Source: Geobacillus genomosp. 3
GTDB lineage: Bacteria; Bacillota; Bacilli; Bacillales; Anoxybacillaceae
Direction: 5' to 3'
NCBI RefSeq assembly: GCF_000445995.2
Contig: NC_022080.4
Coordinates: 2,142,001-2,206,000, forward strand
Length of the DNA stretch: 64,000 nt
Shown: one piece after another, positions 9,495 through 18,233 of the stretch
How positions within the stretch are numbered: the first letter of the stretch is position 1
Layout of the letters: every line of letters begins with the position of its first letter
Made by a program: the position numbers and the translations under genes
The notes under the pieces: model-generated
Database searches by the model: none
The model's input: the letters and a program-made list of their open reading frames with translations, nothing else
What the model was told of the DNA's origin: nothing

Positions 9495-11036
9495 TTAGCC
9501 TTGACGTTCATTCCGCCGCTCGTTCACGCGCGGGGAGGCGTTCAGCTTCCACCACGGGGTGCGGGCAAGCACATCTTTCGCTTTATGGTCCGTGTTCGGA
9601 ACATGGGCATTCAAATACGGAACGCCAAGGGAGCGAAGGGAGGCCATGTGGATGAGAATTAGCAACACCCCGAGCATAATGCCAAGCAACCCGAGCGACC
9701 CGGCTAAAAACATCATCGGAAAGCGCAACATTCTCAAAGCAATCCCGGCTGTAAACCGCGGAACCGCAAACGAAGCAATCCCTGTCAGCGCCACAATCAT
9801 AATCATCGGCGCGGAGACAAGGCCGGCCTGAACAGCCGCTTGGCCGATGACAAGCGCCCCGACGATGCTCACCGCCGCCCCCGTCTGTTTCGGAAGCCGC
9901 ACACCGGCTTCGCGCAACGCTTCAAATACGATTTCCATAATCAGTGCTTCCACGAGCGCCGGAAACGGAACCCGTTCCCGCGAGGCCGCCACCGTTAATA
10001 AAAGGCTCGTCGGAATCATTTCTTGGTGAAACGTCAAAATCGCAATATATATTGATGGCAATAACAACGACATCAACAAAAACAAATACCTGAGCCAGCG
10101 AATGAGCGTGCTGATCAACGTGCGCTGATAGTAATCTTCGCTCGATTGGAGCAAAGAATAAAACGAAACCGGCATCACTAACACGAACGGGCTGCCATCT
10201 TGTACAATCACAATGCGTCCCTCAAGCAAACTGGCAATCGCCACATCCGACCGTTCTGTATTTAACACTTGTGGAAACGGCGAGTATGGATGATCTTCAA
10301 TCAGCTCTTCAAGATAGCCGGTTTCAAGCACCCCGTCCAATTCAATGCGCCCGAGTCTTTTTTCCGTTTCGGCGACAAATGCCTCCGGTGCAATGCCTTC
10401 CATATAACAAATGACGACTTCTGTTTTCGTGTACTTGCCTAAGGTGACCGATTTCGTTTTTAATAGCGGGCTGCGAATGCGACGCCGCAATAAGGAAAGA
10501 TTCGTTTCCAACGATTCAATGAATCCTTCGCGCGGACCCCTAATCACCGATTCGGCAACGGGCTCTTCAATGGCTCGCTTTTCCCATTTGGACAACCCTA
10601 AGGCGAATCCTTCGCTTTGTCCGTCAACGAGCAACACCGGGTTGCCAGAGGCGATTGACTGAATGCACTCGTCAATCGTTTGCACCTTGTTGACTTTCGC
10701 GACGGTCAATTGTTGCTCGAGAAGGCCCGTCACAGACAGTTGCCCGGCGGGCGTTGCACCTTGTCCGCCGGACGAGTGTTGATTCATCAGCGGGCGGAGG
10801 ACATTTTCATTGATTTCTTCCATGTTCACGAGCCCGTTAATATAAATCAAAACCGCGCTTGTATTTCCGGCGATTTGAAAAGACCGGAAGACGACATCAA
10901 TGCAATCTCTATAAATATTCTTTATCTTTTGTACATTATCATGGATGCCGGCCGTTAGGGCGTCTTGTGTGCCGCCGGGCTTTGCCGCCGCCAGCTGCGG
11001 CAGATTGCCTTTTTTTCTTCTTTGAAAAAAACGCAT
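9495..11036 (-). CDS. GerA-type spore germination protein (A subunit)
   Basis: The A subunit of a nutrient germinant receptor in the inner spore membrane. The 513-residue protein has an N-terminal soluble domain (about 1-270, with HDNVQKIKNIYRDC near residue 30) and a C-terminal domain of five or so membrane helices, ending in a soluble tail. I chose ATG 11036 because GAGGGG lies seven bases upstream; a start at 11066 would lack a site. It is the first gene of a five-gene operon (A-B-C-D-B). The basic N-terminus (RFFQRRKKG) is typical. Confidence 0.93.
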   Translation of the reverse strand: MRFFQRRKKGNLPQLAAAKPGGTQDALTAGIHDNVQKIKNIYRDCIDVVFRSFQIAGNTSAVLIYINGLVNMEEINENVLRPLMNQHSSGGQGATPAGQLSVTGLLEQQLTVAKVNKVQTIDECIQSIASGNPVLLVDGQSEGFALGLSKWEKRAIEEPVAESVIRGPREGFIESLETNLSLLRRRIRSPLLKTKSVTLGKYTKTEVVICYMEGIAPEAFVAETEKRLGRIELDGVLETGYLEELIEDHPYSPFPQVLNTERSDVAIASLLEGRIVIVQDGSPFVLVMPVSFYSLLQSSEDYYQRTLISTLIRWLRYLFLLMSLLLPSIYIAILTFHQEMIPTSLLLTVAASRERVPFPALVEALIMEIVFEALREAGVRLPKQTGAAVSIVGALVIGQAAVQAGLVSAPMIMIVALTGIASFAVPRFTAGIALRMLRFPMMFLAGSLGLLGIMLGVLLILIHMASLRSLGVPYLNAHVPNTDHKAKDVLARTPWWKLNASPRVNERRNERQG

Positions 11037-11210
11037 GCCATTTCCCCTCTTCCTCGCCGTGTGCACGTTGATGGATCAAACTGGTCATGGAGCAGCGACT
11101 CCGGACTAAGATCAGTATTTTTCAAGTTAGGCAATCTGGTGAACTTTGTTTCCTGTCGTGCTTCGGGGGGCACGGATTGACGCGAAACGGGTATTTTCCT
11201 TGCTCTTTTA

Positions 11211-11241
11211 TAGAATGACCGTTTTCAAAGGAAAATATAAT
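11211..11241 (-). promoter_or_regulatory. Possible sigma-G promoter of the ger operon
   Basis: On the minus strand CATTCTA (11217-11211) fits the sigma-G/F -10 pattern CATnnTA, with an ATTATA-like -35 at 11241-11236. Receptor operons of this type are normally sigma-G controlled. The -35 match is weak and the leader would be about 170 bases, so this is tentative. Confidence 0.3.
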
Positions 11242-11363
11242 GGCCGCTTTAAAGCCCAGTTGGCTCCCTCCTTTCATTTTGCTTGGAAGTAAGGGGCTTC
11301 ACGGCTATGGTGATCCACAGCGTGGCGCTGGAAAACCGTATAGTTTTGCTAGTGTCGGGAGAA

Positions 11364-11408
11364 CAAAACAAAAACCCCGTCGTGATGGCAGGCGCCACCA
11401 CGACGGGG
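11364..11408 (-). terminator. Terminator after S1-like ypfD
   Basis: A perfect 10-bp stem, CCCCGTCGTG (11375-11384) with CACGACGGGG (11399-11408), followed on the minus strand by an AT-rich T tract at 11374-11364. It lies 16 bases after the ypfD stop. The 330 bases between it and the ger operon start form the ger upstream region. Confidence 0.9.
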
Positions 11409-11423
11409 TTGCTTGACGGTCCA

Positions 11424-12587
11424 TTATTTTAATTTTTTCAACTGTTCGCCGATCACTTCACCGAGCTGGAAGCCGCGCGTTTCCACCGCTTTCGTGTATT
11501 GGCTGTAATCTTCCGCCGGAGCGGCTGTTTCCTCCTCAAGCAACGCGCGGATGCTGAGGGAAATGCGGTGCTCGGCCTCGTTGACATCGAGCACTTTCGC
11601 CTTCACTTCATCGCCTTCTTTCAGCACTTCATGCGGCGAACCGATGCGGCGGTTGGCGATTTGCGATACGTGAACCAACCCTTCGACTCCTGGAAAAATC
11701 TCCACAAACGCGCCGAATGAAGCGAGCCGCTTCACGGTTCCCGTGACGACATCACCGGGTTTTACTTTTTCACTGATGCCTTCCCACGGACCCGGCAGCG
11801 CTTCTTTAATCGACAGCGACAGACGGCCTTGTTCCGGGTCGACAGCCAACACTTTCACTTTTACGGCATCGCCTTCTTTCACCGCTTCGGACGGATGGGC
11901 GACACGCGTATGAGAAAGCTGGGAAATATGTACGAGTCCGTCAAACCCGCCGACATCGACGAAGACGCCGAAATCGGCAATGCGGCGGACGACGCCATCC
12001 AGCACTTGCCCCGGCTCAAGACGGGAAAGCAACTCTTTTTGTTGCCGCTCTTGCTCCTCCTCGACGACCGCCCGGTGCGATAAAATGACACGGTTTTTCT
12101 CGCGGTCGAGTTCAACGACTTTGACGGCGAGTGCTTTTCCTTTATAATCGGAAAAGTCTTCGACATAGTGAGGCTCGACAAGCGAGGCCGGGATGAAGCC
12201 GCGCACGCCGACATCGGCGACAAGCCCGCCTTTGACGATGTCTTTAATGACCGTTTCGAACGTCTCGCCGCTTGTAAATTTGCGTTCAAGCTCTTCCCAC
12301 GCCCGCTCGGCGTCGACGGCTTTTTTAGATAAAATGAGCAGCCCTTCTTCCCCGTCTTTGCCTTCTTCCACTTTTTTTACTCTGGCCGTCACTTCATCGC
12401 CGACCGCGACAGCATCGCTCGGCTTCTCAATATGCAAGTTTGACAGCTCGCTGATCGGAATGATGCCGCTTTGCTTGCTGTTTTCGATTTCGACAAGCAC
12501 TTGCTTGTCTTCGAGCTTCACCACTTTGCCGTGGACGGTATCGCCCACCTCGTACACATTCACTTGCACATTCATCTCTTCTGTCAT
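11424..12587 (-). CDS. ypfD: S1 RNA-binding protein, YpfD / RpsA homologue
   Basis: A 387-residue protein of four tandem S1 (OB-fold) RNA-binding domains, at about residues 13-85, 100-170, 185-255 and 272-340. Repeated GFDGLVHISQLS and GVEGLVHVSQIA motifs are visible. It is the Firmicute homologue of ribosomal protein S1 but has fewer domains than the six of E. coli, and it is not essential for translation in Bacillus. ATG 12587 has a GGAGG-type site. It has its own promoter and terminator. Confidence 0.93.
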   Translation of the reverse strand: MTEEMNVQVNVYEVGDTVHGKVVKLEDKQVLVEIENSKQSGIIPISELSNLHIEKPSDAVAVGDEVTARVKKVEEGKDGEEGLLILSKKAVDAERAWEELERKFTSGETFETVIKDIVKGGLVADVGVRGFIPASLVEPHYVEDFSDYKGKALAVKVVELDREKNRVILSHRAVVEEEQERQQKELLSRLEPGQVLDGVVRRIADFGVFVDVGGFDGLVHISQLSHTRVAHPSEAVKEGDAVKVKVLAVDPEQGRLSLSIKEALPGPWEGISEKVKPGDVVTGTVKRLASFGAFVEIFPGVEGLVHVSQIANRRIGSPHEVLKEGDEVKAKVLDVNEAEHRISLSIRALLEEETAAPAEDYSQYTKAVETRGFQLGEVIGEQLKKLK

Positions 12588-12685
12588 CGTAAAACCCCTC
12601 CTTCATCGACTGACGATCCTGCAAAAGCGCGCCTCGCGCCGAGGCCGCGGCCGGCTGTCGGCAAAATAAGGACGCTTTTCTAATT

Positions 12686-12694
12686 AGTATACCA
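12686..12694 (-). promoter_or_regulatory. Extended -10 promoter of ypfD
   Basis: On the minus strand TGGTATACT is an extended -10 (TG-n-TATACT), about 100 bases before the ypfD start. No good -35 lies 17 bases upstream, which is common for extended -10 promoters. Confidence 0.55.
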
Positions 12695-12724
12695 TATTTT
12701 CTCAATCAACATGTACTATAATGC

Positions 12725-13312
12725 TTACTGATGTTGTTCAAGCAGCTGGCGGATATGGTCCATAATGTAATCGGCCGCTTCTTCCGGGCTCGCCTTCCGC
12801 TCGCGCAGCGGCGTCATATCAATCGGCGCCCCGTACACGACTTTGAGCGGCACAAACGGGCGGTACGGGCCAATGATCGCACACGGAACGACGGCGGCAT
12901 CGGTGCGCAAGGCGAAAAAGCCGACGCCAGGCAGCGCCTTCTTCAGCCGGCCGTCCTTGCTGCGCGTCCCTTCGGGAAAAATGCCGAGCACCTCTCCTTG
13001 TTTCAGCACTTCAAGCCCCGTGCGCAGCGCTTGGCGGTCGTTCATGCCGCGCTTAACCGGAAAAGCGCGCAAGTGTTTCACAAGCGTTTTCACAACTGGG
13101 GTGCGAAACAGCTCCTCTTTCGCCATAAACCGGATCGGCCGCGGTGCTGTAATGCCGACGACCGGCGGATCCAAGTTGCTGATATGGTTGGTGCAAAGAA
13201 GCACCGCGCCTTCTTTTGGAAATTGTTCAAGCCCTGTAACTTGAATGCGGTACAAAGGAGTTAATATGCTTTTTACCGCTCCCTTGGCCACCGAATAAAA
13301 ATCCACCCTCAT
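12725..13312 (-). CDS. plsC: 1-acyl-sn-glycerol-3-phosphate acyltransferase
   Basis: A membrane-associated enzyme that adds the second acyl chain to lysophosphatidic acid, giving phosphatidic acid. The 195-residue protein has the acyltransferase motif NHxxxD in [10 protein letters not shown] (about residues 41-50), then FPVKRG and the substrate-binding FPEGTRS motif near residue 115. Its ATG overlaps the cmk stop, so the two are translationally coupled. It is short but complete for the family. Confidence 0.93.
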   Translation of the reverse strand: MRVDFYSVAKGAVKSILTPLYRIQVTGLEQFPKEGAVLLCTNHISNLDPPVVGITAPRPIRFMAKEELFRTPVVKTLVKHLRAFPVKRGMNDRQALRTGLEVLKQGEVLGIFPEGTRSKDGRLKKALPGVGFFALRTDAAVVPCAIIGPYRPFVPLKVVYGAPIDMTPLRERKASPEEAADYIMDHIRQLLEQHQ

Positions 13313-13983
13313 CCAATCCTTTCGTTGACGACTTCCATAATGCGCGCCGCCACTTCCTCAACCGACAATGACGTCGTGTCGATTTCCACGGCATCCGGCG
13401 CCTTGCGCAGCGGTGCCGTTTCCCGCTCCGAGTCAAGCCGGTCGCGGCGGGCAATTTCTTCTTTCAACGTTTCAAGGTCAGACGGAAACCCGCGGGCGAT
13501 ATTTTCCTCGTGACGGCGCCGCGCCCGCTCCTCAACGGAAGCTTTTAAGAAAATTTTCACTTCGGCATTCGGCAGCACGTTCGTTCCGATGTCGCGTCCG
13601 TCCATGACAACGCCGCCTCCTTTGGCCATGGCGCGCTGGCGGGCGACCATCTCCTCACGCACGAGCGGGTGCTGAGCGACAAACGATACCGCATTCGTCA
13701 CCGCCTCGCCGCGGATGATATCTGTGATGTCTTCGCCGTTGACGAACACGAGCTGCCCTTGCGGCGATGGCTTCAGTTCAATAGATGTCTCACGGAGCAA
13801 AGACAGCAACGCCTGTTCATCGTGAACGTCAACGCCGCATTGAAGCGCCCGGTACGTTAACGCGCGATACATCGCCCCGGTATCGATATATACATAAGAA
13901 AGGCGGTTGGCAATAAGTTTGGCGACCGTGCTTTTCCCTGCTGCCGCAGGTCCATCGATCGCAATGCTAATTGGTCGTTCCAT
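13309..13983 (-). CDS. cmk: Cytidylate kinase
   Basis: Phosphorylates CMP and dCMP using ATP. The 224-residue protein has P-loop GPAAAGKST at residues 11-19, followed by the [13 protein letters not shown] substrate motif near residues 32-44 and the DGRDIGT motif near residue 127. The start at ATG 13983 follows GGAGGAG closely. It is followed by plsC with overlapping codons. Length and motifs are typical of the bacterial enzyme. Confidence 0.97.
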   Translation of the reverse strand: MERPISIAIDGPAAAGKSTVAKLIANRLSYVYIDTGAMYRALTYRALQCGVDVHDEQALLSLLRETSIELKPSPQGQLVFVNGEDITDIIRGEAVTNAVSFVAQHPLVREEMVARQRAMAKGGGVVMDGRDIGTNVLPNAEVKIFLKASVEERARRRHEENIARGFPSDLETLKEEIARRDRLDSERETAPLRKAPDAVEIDTTSLSVEEVAARIMEVVNERIG

Positions 13984-14024
13984 AACTCCTCCTGCTTCAT
14001 CGAATCATGTAATGGCGGCACAAA

Positions 14025-14048
14025 GAAAAATGCAGGAAAACCCTGCAT
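14025..14048 (-). terminator. Terminator between ypfB and cmk
   Basis: A 7-bp stem, ATGCAGG (14030-14036) with CCTGCAT (14042-14048), and T5 on the minus strand at 14030-14026. It lies about 30 bases after the ypfB stop. Confidence 0.75.
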
Positions 14049-14078
14049 GTTCTCGTGTTTATTGTACCATATTTGCCG

Positions 14079-14258
14079 TCAGCGGTCGACGGCCGTTTCG
14101 ATCATTTCTGTTTTTTCCGGCTTGGCGACTCCTTCATATTCGTACACTTTGCCGATATAGAGCGCCACCGGCGTGTGCAAGACAAGCCATTGGGCAATCA
14201 GGAGACAAATCGCCTGGATCACAACAAGCTTCCATAACAGCTCTTCGATCCGCTTCAT
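14079..14258 (-). CDS. ypfB: YpfB family small membrane protein (DUF5359)
   Basis: A 59-residue protein starting MKRIEELLWKLVVIQA. It has one membrane segment (about residues 10-32) and an acidic C-terminal tail containing IGKVYEYEGV. Size, sequence pattern and position between cmk and ypfA match B. subtilis YpfB. The ribosome binding site is weak (AGGA nine bases upstream of ATG 14258). Function unknown. Confidence 0.8.
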   Translation of the reverse strand: MKRIEELLWKLVVIQAICLLIAQWLVLHTPVALYIGKVYEYEGVAKPEKTEMIETAVDR

Positions 14259-14313
14259 GGCGAACCATCCTGCCTTCCGTTTTTTCTAGCAGTATTCCAC
14301 ATGGCCCGCTCAT

Positions 14314-14976
14314 TTATTCCCATCGTTTTCCCCTTTCGTCAAGCTGCCGCTCGAAGCTGTAGCGGATGAGCCGGGCACGGTCCTGGGGAGAGAGCGCGGT
14401 GAACTCGACCGACATTTTGGCGATGCCCTGCTCATGAGCGGTCATGCGAACGATCGTTGCTTCCGTTTTCATATAATGATACTCACCGGAGCGCATCGTT
14501 AGCACAAGCCAAAGCTCAACCGTCATGCCGGGGTGAAGAAGCGGTGCGTGCGCCGGCGGAATGAGAAGCGCGGCCCCGCCCGCGCTAATATCGACCGTCA
14601 TCGTCACAAATGGAGCGAACTCACCGTCAAGCGGATGGACGGCGGCATCGACGTTCGCCTTCACCCGCACATAACGGCGGCGCTGGATGCGGATGACATA
14701 TTCGTCGCCCGGATAAGCCAAGACAACCATTGGCAGCGGGTCGCGCACTTTCCCTTTCACTTCCGTCTCAAATATGTATAAGCCCCCGTCTTGACCGACA
14801 AAACTCGCTTTAAATTGCATGCCATTTAACAAATACACCGTTTTTCCGCTTTGTTCGTCGACAGGATAACTAATATGGATCACCCCGTCAGCGATGGCAA
14901 GCGTCTTGCTCCGATATTGCCGCGGCGAACCGTCGAGCGGCTCAAGCCGGATCCGATCCCCGATCTTCATCATCAT
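14314..14976 (-). CDS. ypfA: PilZ-domain c-di-GMP receptor, YpfA family
   Basis: The 220-residue protein starts MMMKIGDRIRLE at ATG 14976, behind AAGGGG. An upstream in-frame extension has no ribosome binding site and overlaps the ypeB terminator. It has an N-terminal YcgR-like domain and a C-terminal PilZ domain. The c-di-GMP binding motif RRRYVRVKAN lies near residue 96, and DISAGGAAL (D/NxSxxG) near residue 131. Family members in Bacillus bind c-di-GMP and slow flagellar motility. Confidence 0.88.
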   Translation of the reverse strand: MMMKIGDRIRLEPLDGSPRQYRSKTLAIADGVIHISYPVDEQSGKTVYLLNGMQFKASFVGQDGGLYIFETEVKGKVRDPLPMVVLAYPGDEYVIRIQRRRYVRVKANVDAAVHPLDGEFAPFVTMTVDISAGGAALLIPPAHAPLLHPGMTVELWLVLTMRSGEYHYMKTEATIVRMTAHEQGIAKMSVEFTALSPQDRARLIRYSFERQLDERGKRWE

Positions 14977-15089
14977 TTTTCCATTTTGCCCCTTTTTGAC
15001 CAGCGGCCGAATCGTCCATGATGCCGCCGACCTATATCGTTTCATACGACTATTATACCATACAATCTTCCTGCGGGTCGGCGGGAATG

Positions 15090-15124
15090 AAAAAGAGGAA
15101 AGGCTCCATGCTTGGCCTTTCCTC
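15090..15124 (-). terminator. Terminator after ypeB
   Basis: A perfect 10-bp stem, GAGGAAAGGC (15095-15104) with GCCTTTCCTC (15115-15124), then T5 on the minus strand at 15094-15090. It lies ten bases past the ypeB stop and separates ypeB-sleB from ypfA. Confidence 0.88.
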
Positions 15125-15133
15125 CCTTTGCTC

Positions 15134-16477
15134 TCACCCGTAGTTCGGTTCGACACTTTCGAGTCTTTCCACTTTTTCTTCGAGACCGGTTGACGCATTA
15201 ATAAACAGCTGGTACGTCTCGCCGTCAAGCGTTCCTAAAAACTCGTAGCAAAGCACCGGTTTTTGCAAGTCGTTCATAATCACCGCCTGGCGTTGCTCCA
15301 TCACTTTTAACTGCGGGTTTACCTTTTTCTTCGCCGCTTCGACGGTGAGTTTCGGTTTTGGCAACGGGCGCGGGATCGACGATGACAAATAATCGCGCGC
15401 CGAAAAACCGACGATGCGACCATTATCGAGCGCCACTTTCATTTGGATGGCTTCCGGATAAATGCGGATGCCGTTTTCACTTTTGACAAATGTAAGCACG
15501 GCGACATTATCGTATTGCGTGCTGTCGTACAGCTCAAATCCGGTAAATTGATGCCGTTTTAAAAATGCCATTCCGCGGTTGGCCGCCTCATGCAGGCTGA
15601 TCTTCGATTTGCCGACCGGCCGGCTGTTCAATGCCCAAATCGGGTAGCCGCCGTTTTTCGTAATGTCCATATAAATGTCGCCTTTTGTTTTCGGATCGTG
15701 AATCGTTAAACTGTAAAAGCGGTCGTCCGCCCCTTTGCCGCTTTCCGTCACCTTGATTTCCTCCGTCCCCTTTAGGCCAAGGAAATCGCGGGCGATTCGT
15801 TTCGCTTCGGCTTTGGAAACCGGACGGCCTTGCGCCCGGACAAACCCTTTTTCTTCATTGGCAAGACCAACAAACGACGGACCAAACTCTGACGAACTCG
15901 AGAACGTATCGACATTTTTTTCGACCGCCTTAAAGCCGTCAATAATAATGTTATCACCTTTCTCGTCATTTGTTGCCAGCGCCAGCTCGACGTCCATCCA
16001 GCGCAAATTGTTTTCAAGCACTAAATGTTGCACATTGCGCAGCTCTTGGCGGATGGCGCCGGCGTTTTTGTACAGCGCCTGCAGCGTCTTGTACTCTTCC
16101 TTTGTCAACGGCTCCTCTTCCAAATCGCGCACCGCTGTCCGATAGCTGAACTCGCCGATTTGTGATAAAAACTCTTGCGTCTTGTTAAACGGCAAGAGCG
16201 ACAACGGCAGCTGACCGACGTCCGAGTGGGCTTCCGATGCGATTTTCCACACCTCGGCAAGCGCCGGCGACAATGACGCATGCGAGTTCATCGCCAGCGT
16301 TGCGCCGAGCTTATCATGAAGCAAGTCGATTTGATAGGCCAAATCGTGGAACGCGCGCTGGTAGTTGTTTTCCGCGTGGATTAAAATCGCGTTTTTCTCC
16401 AAGTGCTCGCGGTAGCCCCAGTAGCCGGTGCCGATGACCGCCACGGCAAGCACGGCAATTAAGATCGTTCGCAGCAT
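15134..16477 (-). CDS. ypeB: Germination protein YpeB
   Basis: YpeB is needed for the stability and localisation of the cortex-lytic enzyme SleB in the spore. I use ATG 16477 (MLRTILIAVLAV), which has AAGGAGGGG upstream, giving 447 residues against about 450 in B. subtilis. There is one N-terminal membrane anchor (residues 1-20), a long helical N-terminal domain, and three PepSY-like modules in the C-terminal half, for example around KAEAKRIARDFLGL. It follows sleB with a 14-base gap and shares its operon. Confidence 0.95.
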   Translation of the reverse strand: MLRTILIAVLAVAVIGTGYWGYREHLEKNAILIHAENNYQRAFHDLAYQIDLLHDKLGATLAMNSHASLSPALAEVWKIASEAHSDVGQLPLSLLPFNKTQEFLSQIGEFSYRTAVRDLEEEPLTKEEYKTLQALYKNAGAIRQELRNVQHLVLENNLRWMDVELALATNDEKGDNIIIDGFKAVEKNVDTFSSSSEFGPSFVGLANEEKGFVRAQGRPVSKAEAKRIARDFLGLKGTEEIKVTESGKGADDRFYSLTIHDPKTKGDIYMDITKNGGYPIWALNSRPVGKSKISLHEAANRGMAFLKRHQFTGFELYDSTQYDNVAVLTFVKSENGIRIYPEAIQMKVALDNGRIVGFSARDYLSSSIPRPLPKPKLTVEAAKKKVNPQLKVMEQRQAVIMNDLQKPVLCYEFLGTLDGETYQLFINASTGLEEKVERLESVEPNYG

Positions 16478-16491
16478 ATCCGTCCCCTCCT

Positions 16492-17286
16492 TTATTTGCA
16501 AAAAATATGGTCGCCGATCCGTTTGATTTGCGGCCGGCTCCAAATCCAATCGCTAGTCGCTGTCGCCGGGTTGAAATAATAAATGGCCCCGCCGCTCGGA
16601 TCCCAGCCGTTGATGGCATCAAGCACCGCTTTTCTCGCCGTTTCGTTCGGCGTCAGCCAAATTTGGCCGTCAGCGACTGCGGTGAACGCGCCCGGTTGAA
16701 AAATGACGCCGGCGACCGTGTCCGGGAACGACGGATGCTCAAGCCGGTTTAAAATGACCGCAGCCACGGCCACTTGCCCGATGTACGGCTCGCCCCGCGC
16801 TTCACCGTAAACGGCGTTCGCCATCAGCTGAATATCGTTTTGCGAAAATCCTTTCGGCACATTGGACGCCGTTGTTTTCGCCGTCCGTCCCCCTCCGCCG
16901 CCGCGTTTTTTCACCTGTTGGCTGAGCGGGATGCCGCCATAATGGGTGAAATCATTTCCTTGGCGGATTTGCTCTTTGACGAAGTCCTCATAATATTTGG
17001 ATGCATTGACAAGCTTCCGCTTTGTTTCTTCCCCGGCCAATCCGTCGACCGGCAGGCCGTATTCGTATTGGAAGTTGCGCAGCGCCCAATACGTGCGCCA
17101 GCCGAATACGCCGTCAATTTTGCCGTTGTAAAAACCGAGATATTGCAACCGCGCCTGCAACTCAATGACATCATCACCAACTGCCCCGCGCTGAATCACC
17201 TGCGGGGAAAAGGCGGCGGCATGGCTCGCTGGATGCAGGCATACCCACGCGCCTATTAAGGTGAACATGATTAGTTTCCTTACCAT
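16492..17286 (-). CDS. sleB: Spore cortex-lytic enzyme SleB
   Basis: SleB is a lytic transglycosylase that degrades spore cortex peptidoglycan during germination. The 264-residue protein has a signal peptide, a peptidoglycan-binding domain 1 (about residues 33-90), a linker with a glycine run (KKRGGGGGR) and a C-terminal hydrolase-2 domain starting at NDIQLMANAVYGEARGE, with the likely catalytic glutamate in that motif. ATG 17286 is preferred over TTG 17292, because GGAGG lies seven bases from the former and only one from the latter. Confidence 0.95.
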   Translation of the reverse strand: MVRKLIMFTLIGAWVCLHPASHAAAFSPQVIQRGAVGDDVIELQARLQYLGFYNGKIDGVFGWRTYWALRNFQYEYGLPVDGLAGEETKRKLVNASKYYEDFVKEQIRQGNDFTHYGGIPLSQQVKKRGGGGGRTAKTTASNVPKGFSQNDIQLMANAVYGEARGEPYIGQVAVAAVILNRLEHPSFPDTVAGVIFQPGAFTAVADGQIWLTPNETARKAVLDAINGWDPSGGAIYYFNPATATSDWIWSRPQIKRIGDHIFCK

Positions 17287-17323
17287 ATGCAAACCTCCCG
17301 TCGACCATCGCCGTTTTTATCCT

Positions 17324-17353
17324 TATTTTCCTCCGGTTTTCCCTCTTTATGCA
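17324..17353 (-). promoter_or_regulatory. Sigma-G-like promoter of sleB-ypeB
   Basis: On the minus strand TGCATA (17353-17348), a 17-base spacer and GAAAATA (17330-17324) resemble the sigma-G consensus (TGMATA and CATAATA). sleB is sigma-G dependent in B. subtilis. The site is 38 bases before the start codon. Confidence 0.5.
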
Positions 17354-17362
17354 GAAAAAAGA

Positions 17363-17412
17363 AAAAGGGGCTGTCCGGAAAGCCGCCTGTTCGACTTCCG
17401 GACGCCCCTTTT
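17363..17412. terminator. Terminator after prsW
   Basis: A long near-perfect inverted repeat (17363-17380 with 17396-17412, AAAAGGGGC arm paired to GCCCCTTTT) with A and T runs at both ends, 40 bases after the prsW stop. Confidence 0.85.
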
Positions 17413-17451
17413 CACGTTGCAACTTTTTGCTATATCAACTATCTCCCCTTT

Positions 17452-18147
17452 TTAAGGGAGTTCTACGTTTCGAACGGCTCCTCTCGCTGACGGCGTCGCC
17501 TGGCAGCGGGCGTATCCTTTTGCCTGCTTCACTTTGCGCAGCGCCACCCACCATAAAGCGAGCATAAACGGTCCAATGTAATAGCCCCATTGCTTCTTGG
17601 CCAGCAAAATCCAGTCATACATGCCATGAAGGAAAAACGGCAGTAAAAACGACGCCCACAAATAATAACAACGCTTTTGAACAGCAAATTTCGCTTTGCC
17701 GAAATAAAATCCCATGATGACGGCAAACAACGCATGGCTTGACACCGGCAACAGCGCCCGGCTGACAGCTGTCTCCACTCCGTTGGCCAATAAATACAAA
17801 ATGTTTTCGAGCGTCGCAAATCCTAACGAAACGCTGGCGCTATACACAATGCCGTCATACGGCTCATCAAATTCATCATGGTCGTACACAAAAAAATAGA
17901 TGATAAACCATTTCACAAACTCTTCAAGCAGCGCCGCCGATAAAAACGCCTCCGCCATCGGCGACGAAATGATCTCTTCTTCCACTAACACATACTGAAT
18001 GAACATAATCGGAAAAACGAGAAGAACACCGAAAAAAAACATGCGCAACACAAAGGACAACGGTTCGGCCTCATATTCGTCCTTTAAATAAAAATAGCTG
18101 AGCAGCGCCACCCCGGGGGCGACGCCGGCGGAAATGAGCGAAAACAT
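17452..18147 (-). CDS. prsW: PrsW-type intramembrane protease
   Basis: PrsW is a multi-pass membrane protease; in B. subtilis it makes the first cut in the anti-sigma factor RsiW. The 231-residue protein has about eight hydrophobic segments. The three family motifs are visible: LLEEFVKW (glutamates) near residue 80, the conserved [15 protein letters not shown] near residue 145, and HGMYDWI near residue 185. The length matches the family. It is the neighbour of sleB, as in B. subtilis (ypdC). rsiW is not in this window. Confidence 0.9.
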   Translation of the reverse strand: MFSLISAGVAPGVALLSYFYLKDEYEAEPLSFVLRMFFFGVLLVFPIMFIQYVLVEEEIISSPMAEAFLSAALLEEFVKWFIIYFFVYDHDEFDEPYDGIVYSASVSLGFATLENILYLLANGVETAVSRALLPVSSHALFAVIMGFYFGKAKFAVQKRCYYLWASFLLPFFLHGMYDWILLAKKQWGYYIGPFMLALWWVALRKVKQAKGYARCQATPSARGAVRNVELP

Positions 18148-18233
18148 CCCGATCCCCGTTTCTCTATCGTTTTACCTCTATCGTACCATGAAACCGAGGA
18201 GGAAAAAAGAGAATTTTCCAGACAGTTTCCTGT

